Program-made: the position numbers and the translations under genes
Part shown: positions 60,579-64,000 of the stretch, piece after piece
Numbering within the stretch: position 1 is the first letter of the stretch
How the letters are laid out: the number at the start of each line of letters is the position of its first letter
Origin: Thermodesulfobacteriota bacterium
GTDB lineage: Bacteria; Desulfobacterota; GWC2-55-46
DNA length: 64,000 bases
Assembly: GCA_030583865.1 (NCBI GenBank)
Contig: CP129479.1
Span: forward strand, 2,132,819 to 2,196,818
Direction of reading: 5' to 3'
Notes under the pieces: generated by a model
Told to the model about the DNA's origin: nothing
Databases searched by the model: none
What the model saw: the letters and a program-made list of their open reading frames with translations, nothing else

Positions 60579-61997
60579 CTAACGCTTGCGTAGGTCCTTT
60601 CTCTTCAGCCGTTTATTCAGCGCTTGGCGGGTAATCCCAAGGAGGCTCGCGGCTATGCCCTGGTTACCGTGGGAAAGCTCAAGTGCCCTGGCTATGAGGG
60701 CGTCTTCCGATTCCTTCAGGGTGGGGAAGTTCTCGGCGGATACGGGCGGCCCCGGCTTAAGCTCCTTTTGAGGGGCGGCCGCCGTCCTCTCCCTGCCTAT
60801 TATGTCCCTGAAGCTTTCCATCGATAGCACGCCGCCCTTGTGCCTGGCTACGGCGTCGTAGACCATTGCCTGGAGCTCCCGGACGTTTCCCGGGAAATGA
60901 TAGGTGGACATGAGGGTGGCGAGCTCGGTCGGCGGGGTAGGCTTCTTTTTTTTCATGGCGTCCGCGGCCTCTGCGATGAAGTGGTTAAGGAGCACCGGGA
61001 TGTCCTCCTGGCGTTCGCGAAGAGGCGGGATGTGGACCTGGTGGGCCCGGAGCCTGTAGTAGAGGTCCTTCCTGAAGCCGCCTTCGGCAATTAGCTTCCG
61101 GAAGTCGTGGTTCGTGGCGACGACTATACGGACGTCGCTCTTCTTGGGGACGTCCGATCCCAGCGGGTAGTATTTCTGGTCCTGAAGTAGACGCAGGAGC
61201 TTCACCTGGGAGGACTCGTTCGTGTCCCCGATCTCGTCAAGGAAGAGGGTCCCGCCTGCGGCATGGGCTATGAGCCCCTCCCTCGCCTCGTCCGCCCCGG
61301 TATACGCGCCCTTCTTGTGGCCGAAAAGCGTGTCCGAGAACATTGTATCGTCAAGCCCGGCCACGTTCACGGCCACGAACTCCCCTTTCCTGCCGCTTAT
61401 GTCGTGGACCGCCCTTGCGAAGAGCTCCTTCCCTACCCCGGTCTCGCCGGTTATGAGGACCGGCTGCTGGGTGGCTGCTATGACCTCGACGTACTGGAAT
61501 ATGGCCCTCATCTTCTTGTTTACGGTGATTATGGAGGAGAAGGCCTCCTCGTTCTCGAGGTCGCCCATCAAGAGGCTCCTCTTGAGGGAAAGGACCTCGA
61601 TCCGGAGAGAATGGAAATCGAGCGCCCTCCTTACGCTCGCCTCGAACCTGCTACGCTCCACGGGCTTCACGAGATAATCGAACGCGCCCGACTTCATGCA
61701 TTCGACCGCCGTCTCGATGTCGTTTACGGCCGTGAGTATTATGACCGGCACCATCGGGCGGCTGTTCGCTATTTCATGGAGGAGTTTCGTCCCGGAGACA
61801 TGGGGCATGGAAAGGTCGAGGGCGATGGCCGCGACCTCCTGCTTCTCGAGTAGCGGCATCACCTGCCTGCTGTCGTCGACCGTCAGGACCTGCTTTATCC
61901 CGGCGCTACGGAGCATGACGCTGTAGCTCTTGAGTATCTGGGCCTCGTCGTCGACAAGGAGGACCGGCAGGGGCATTTTAGCGGATTTTACCGACAT
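60579..61997 (-). CDS. NtrC-family sigma-54-dependent response regulator
   Basis: From an ATG preceded by AGGAAAGGAACGAG, the protein has 472 residues. A receiver domain (LLVDDEAQ, AIALDLSMPHV, YLVKPVE) is followed by the AAA+ sigma-54 activator domain (GETGVGKELFARAVH Walker A, GAYTGADEA loop, GGTLFLDEIGD Walker B) and a Fis-type helix-turn-helix (HGNQGIAASLLGITRQALNKRL). The loop is GAYTGA instead of GAFTGA, a tolerated variant. No kinase is adjacent. Confidence 0.93.
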   Translation of the reverse strand: MSVKSAKMPLPVLLVDDEAQILKSYSVMLRSAGIKQVLTVDDSRQVMPLLEKQEVAAIALDLSMPHVSGTKLLHEIANSRPMVPVIILTAVNDIETAVECMKSGAFDYLVKPVERSRFEASVRRALDFHSLRIEVLSLKRSLLMGDLENEEAFSSIITVNKKMRAIFQYVEVIAATQQPVLITGETGVGKELFARAVHDISGRKGEFVAVNVAGLDDTMFSDTLFGHKKGAYTGADEAREGLIAHAAGGTLFLDEIGDTNESSQVKLLRLLQDQKYYPLGSDVPKKSDVRIVVATNHDFRKLIAEGGFRKDLYYRLRAHQVHIPPLRERQEDIPVLLNHFIAEAADAMKKKKPTPPTELATLMSTYHFPGNVRELQAMVYDAVARHKGGVLSMESFRDIIGRERTAAAPQKELKPGPPVSAENFPTLKESEDALIARALELSHGNQGIAASLLGITRQALNKRLKRKDLRKR

Positions 61998-62056
61998 TCT
62001 CGTTCCTTTCCTCAAGCCCGGGGGCTGATGCGGGCCGCCCCCGGCTACTGACTATC

Positions 62057-62199
62057 GGCAACCTCTAAAAATCGATCTTTTCCCCGGACTCTGTGTCAGG
62101 CCGTGAATAAAAATGCTCACATATTCCCATATATGCTCCGCTTTTTATTCCCGGCCTTCCTTGATTGCGGGAAAAATCTCTAATTTTTTAGAGGTTGCC
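62057..62199 (-). repeat. Repeat C1, copy g (inverted)
   Basis: A 143-base copy in opposite orientation to the others. It begins GGCAACCTCTAAAAATCGATC and ends TTTTTTAGAGGTTGCC, with the core seen as ATGCTCCGCTTTTTATTCCC. It lies 27 bases past the stop codon of the downstream membrane protein gene. Confidence 0.85.
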
Positions 62200-62226
62200 T
62201 TATCTTCGCTTCGCGCGGCGCATCCG

Positions 62227-63840
62227 TCAAGGGGAAAAGACCCTCCCCAGCCTGCATATTATAAACTGGTCCTCTATGGAGCTGAAAGTGCGGCACTCCT
62301 CTTTAACGGCGTACATTTCGAATTTGCCAGCGGTGCTCTCTATCTGCAATATGTTCGGGAAAGGCACCAGGATATATGCCGGGCCGTTATGGTTTTTCAG
62401 AAGCTCCCGTATCTCCGCCTGGAATTTCGTGTCCTTGTGCGGGGCGGTAAAATTGCTCTCGACCCTCACGAAACGGACATTCTCCGGGAAATACGGGATT
62501 ATATACGAATACGGCCGTATCCCTGCCATTATTACGACCGAACCTTTCTCAATGGCCGCGGGCGGCCTCTCAAGCCCGAACAGTGTCTCCGACCAGCTGG
62601 TCCTTCCCCAATCCGGGGCCTTCGCAAACGATATGATGGAAATAAACGCTGCGGCGACCGAGATGTAGAACCACGGCCTGCCTTTTACGATATGGCTCAA
62701 AAGCACCGCAATCAGGACCGGGGACAACAACTCCAGCGGCACGATATACCTGTAATACGGCAAATTGACCTGCCAAACAATATAGGAAACCACGAAAAAG
62801 ACGGCCATGAATGCGTATTTGTCTCTCGATTGGCGGTCCAGTCCGGCCGGCGTTTCGGCCCTCTTCCTGAAAATATCATACAGGAGCACGGCCGCTGCGA
62901 GCACTATCAGGACATATGCCACTGCAAAGCGTATGTCCCTGAAGTGCAGTTCCAGCACCAGGTTGTTGCTCTTCGCGAAATAGAACGGATAGAAAAGCGC
63001 CTGGACTGCTCCTTTCGGGTAAAAGCGCGCGTCTCCTATCTCAACCGGGTCGAAATACGGCGATTTGAAGATGGAATTGAAGAACGGGAAAAACGGGCTT
63101 TCGAACCTTTTCCACAACATGAACATCCAGACGCCGGAGGACAGCAATAGCCCGAAGGCGATGCCGAGTCCCCATGATACAGCGCTTGCAGCGGCCTTTC
63201 CGAGGGCCCTTGACGCGGCAAGCACGGCAATGAGGGCGCCAACGGCATATATCAATAGCGTAAGCTTAAGCCCAACGCCTGCGCCGAGGGCGAGGCCGCT
63301 CAGGAAAACGAGGCATAAGTATGCCCGCCGGTCCTCCTTTTCAAAAGCCAGTAGCATCAGGAGAAATGCTCCCAGCACGAAAATGGCGACGAGGTTGTCG
63401 TTCAAGGTCGTGCCGAGCTCGGCGATGAAGCCGGCGCCAAGGACGCCGACAACGGCAGCGAAGAACGAAAGGGCGCTTCTTTTGAGGCCATCCTCAAATG
63501 TAAACAGCTTCAGGCCTATGAGGTACAACAGCCAGAAATTAATCCCGTGCAGGGCGCCCATGACAAAGCCCGCGCATACCGGTTTCCCGAGGTAATGGAC
63601 GGAGAGATAGAACGGCAAGTCAAGTACCGGGTTCAGATAGTTCTGGAGCTGGGCAGGCCCGAAATCGAAGTCGAGGCGGCCGTTGAGGAAAGCGTACGGG
63701 TTGTAGAAATGGTAGTTCTTCAAGTCCCAGTCTATGACCGGGCCCAGGGCTACGGACAGGGCTCCGAAAAAAAGCATGCTTGAAAAAAGGAGCAGCAGGC
63801 CCTGCGCTCCAGGGGTGAGGAAATGCTTTTTTTGCCCCAT
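62227..63840 (-). CDS. Multi-pass membrane protein, GT-C glycosyltransferase-like
   Basis: This 537-residue protein has about 11-12 membrane helices. The first loop has DWDLKNYHFYNPYAFLNGRLDFD, where acidic residues after the first helix resemble the catalytic loop of GT-C enzymes, and the C-terminal ~110 residues form a soluble domain. A lipid-linked sugar transferase role is plausible, but no specific family or substrate can be named. Confidence 0.65.
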   Translation of the reverse strand: MGQKKHFLTPGAQGLLLLFSSMLFFGALSVALGPVIDWDLKNYHFYNPYAFLNGRLDFDFGPAQLQNYLNPVLDLPFYLSVHYLGKPVCAGFVMGALHGINFWLLYLIGLKLFTFEDGLKRSALSFFAAVVGVLGAGFIAELGTTLNDNLVAIFVLGAFLLMLLAFEKEDRRAYLCLVFLSGLALGAGVGLKLTLLIYAVGALIAVLAASRALGKAAASAVSWGLGIAFGLLLSSGVWMFMLWKRFESPFFPFFNSIFKSPYFDPVEIGDARFYPKGAVQALFYPFYFAKSNNLVLELHFRDIRFAVAYVLIVLAAAVLLYDIFRKRAETPAGLDRQSRDKYAFMAVFFVVSYIVWQVNLPYYRYIVPLELLSPVLIAVLLSHIVKGRPWFYISVAAAFISIISFAKAPDWGRTSWSETLFGLERPPAAIEKGSVVIMAGIRPYSYIIPYFPENVRFVRVESNFTAPHKDTKFQAEIRELLKNHNGPAYILVPFPNILQIESTAGKFEMYAVKEECRTFSSIEDQFIICRLGRVFSP

Positions 63841-63976
63841 TTTTCAAGGCTCCAAGCTGGACTACGGATGACTCAGGCCGGGAATTGCCGGCCCATACTA
63901 TACATCCTTTCGTGTCAGCGCTTCAACGGGGAATTGGCCGGAGGGGAGGCGCTGACGCGTCGCCGGGGCCGGGCTC

Positions 63977-64000
63977 TCAATTCACCAGTTTCGAGACGAC
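63977..64000 (-). CDS. Possible C-terminal end of a gene running off the window
   Basis: On the minus strand, seven codons (VVSKLVN) lead from the window edge to a TGA. There is too little to identify it; it could be chance. Confidence 0.2.
   Translation of the reverse strand, partial: VVSKLVN

Noticed and set aside
1-64000. tRNA, rRNA, CRISPR array, integrase or transposase genes
   Set aside because: None found on reading the intergenic regions; the repeated sequences are dispersed palindromic elements, not spacer-repeat arrays.

Overview
The window is about 64 kb of dense, high-GC bacterial chromosome. The organism looks like an uncultivated relative of the Desulfobacterota/deltaproteobacteria. 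The evidence is periplasmic multihaem c-type cytochromes, PilZ and MinD-like signalling, large numbers of two-component genes, and heavy use of AGG (Arg) and ATA (Ile) codons despite the high GC. Nearest-genus assignment is not possible by eye. No rRNA, tRNA, CRISPR array, phage or transposase gene was seen.

Layout. 0-6.8 kb: tail of a small Cys-containing protein, TldD protease subunit, an AT-richer orphan gene, the CstA transporter, a phosphoribosyltransferase, and an ATGA-overlapped MinD-like ATPase/PilZ pair. 7.1-19 kb: an extracellular electron-transfer style cluster. It encodes a triheme c7-type lipoprotein, an NHL beta-propeller lipoprotein, a five-haem-site secreted cytochrome resembling filament-forming (OmcE-type) cytochromes with its own strong promoter and an attenuator-like leader, a PpiC foldase, a monohaem lipoprotein, a dihaem-formylglycine-generating-enzyme (FGE) fusion, a membrane spermidine-synthase-like protein, a second FGE-fold lipoprotein, a large outer-membrane beta-barrel and a TPR protein. 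19-28 kb: a HEAT protein, a 903-residue protein carrying what appears to be a divergent class III nucleotidyl cyclase domain split by a coiled coil, a LarE/thiouridylase-like pair, and an AI-2E transporter/site-2 protease/cytochrome b5-like/MBL-fold run. 28-43.7 kb: mainly housekeeping genes on the minus strand (sugar dehydrogenase, K+ channel, DUF2130, TrxB, endonuclease IV, EF-G-like, CoaX, BirA, NadC, ValS). 43.9-62 kb: a signalling block with several receiver proteins (two degenerate), an MCP, FtsH, two large sensor kinases, pyrophosphatase, a RpoS/RpoD-like sigma factor, a receiver-PilZ protein and an NtrC-type activator. 62-64 kb: a GT-C-like membrane protein.

How the parts fit. The cytochrome cluster reads as one functional unit: secreted haem protein, foldase, periplasmic carriers, outer-membrane barrel and maturation factors. 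The signalling block contains a possible cascade in which an NtrC-type activator acts at a sigma-54-like site upstream of a receiver-PilZ/sigma-factor operon.

Intergenic repeats are a major feature. There are at least four families: a ~140 bp palindromic element with 17 bp terminal inverted repeats (C1), a ~155 bp element often fused behind it (C2), and two others (A and B). Many sit within a few bases of a stop codon, mostly at the 3' ends of minus-strand genes. One copy appears to supply the start region of nadC.
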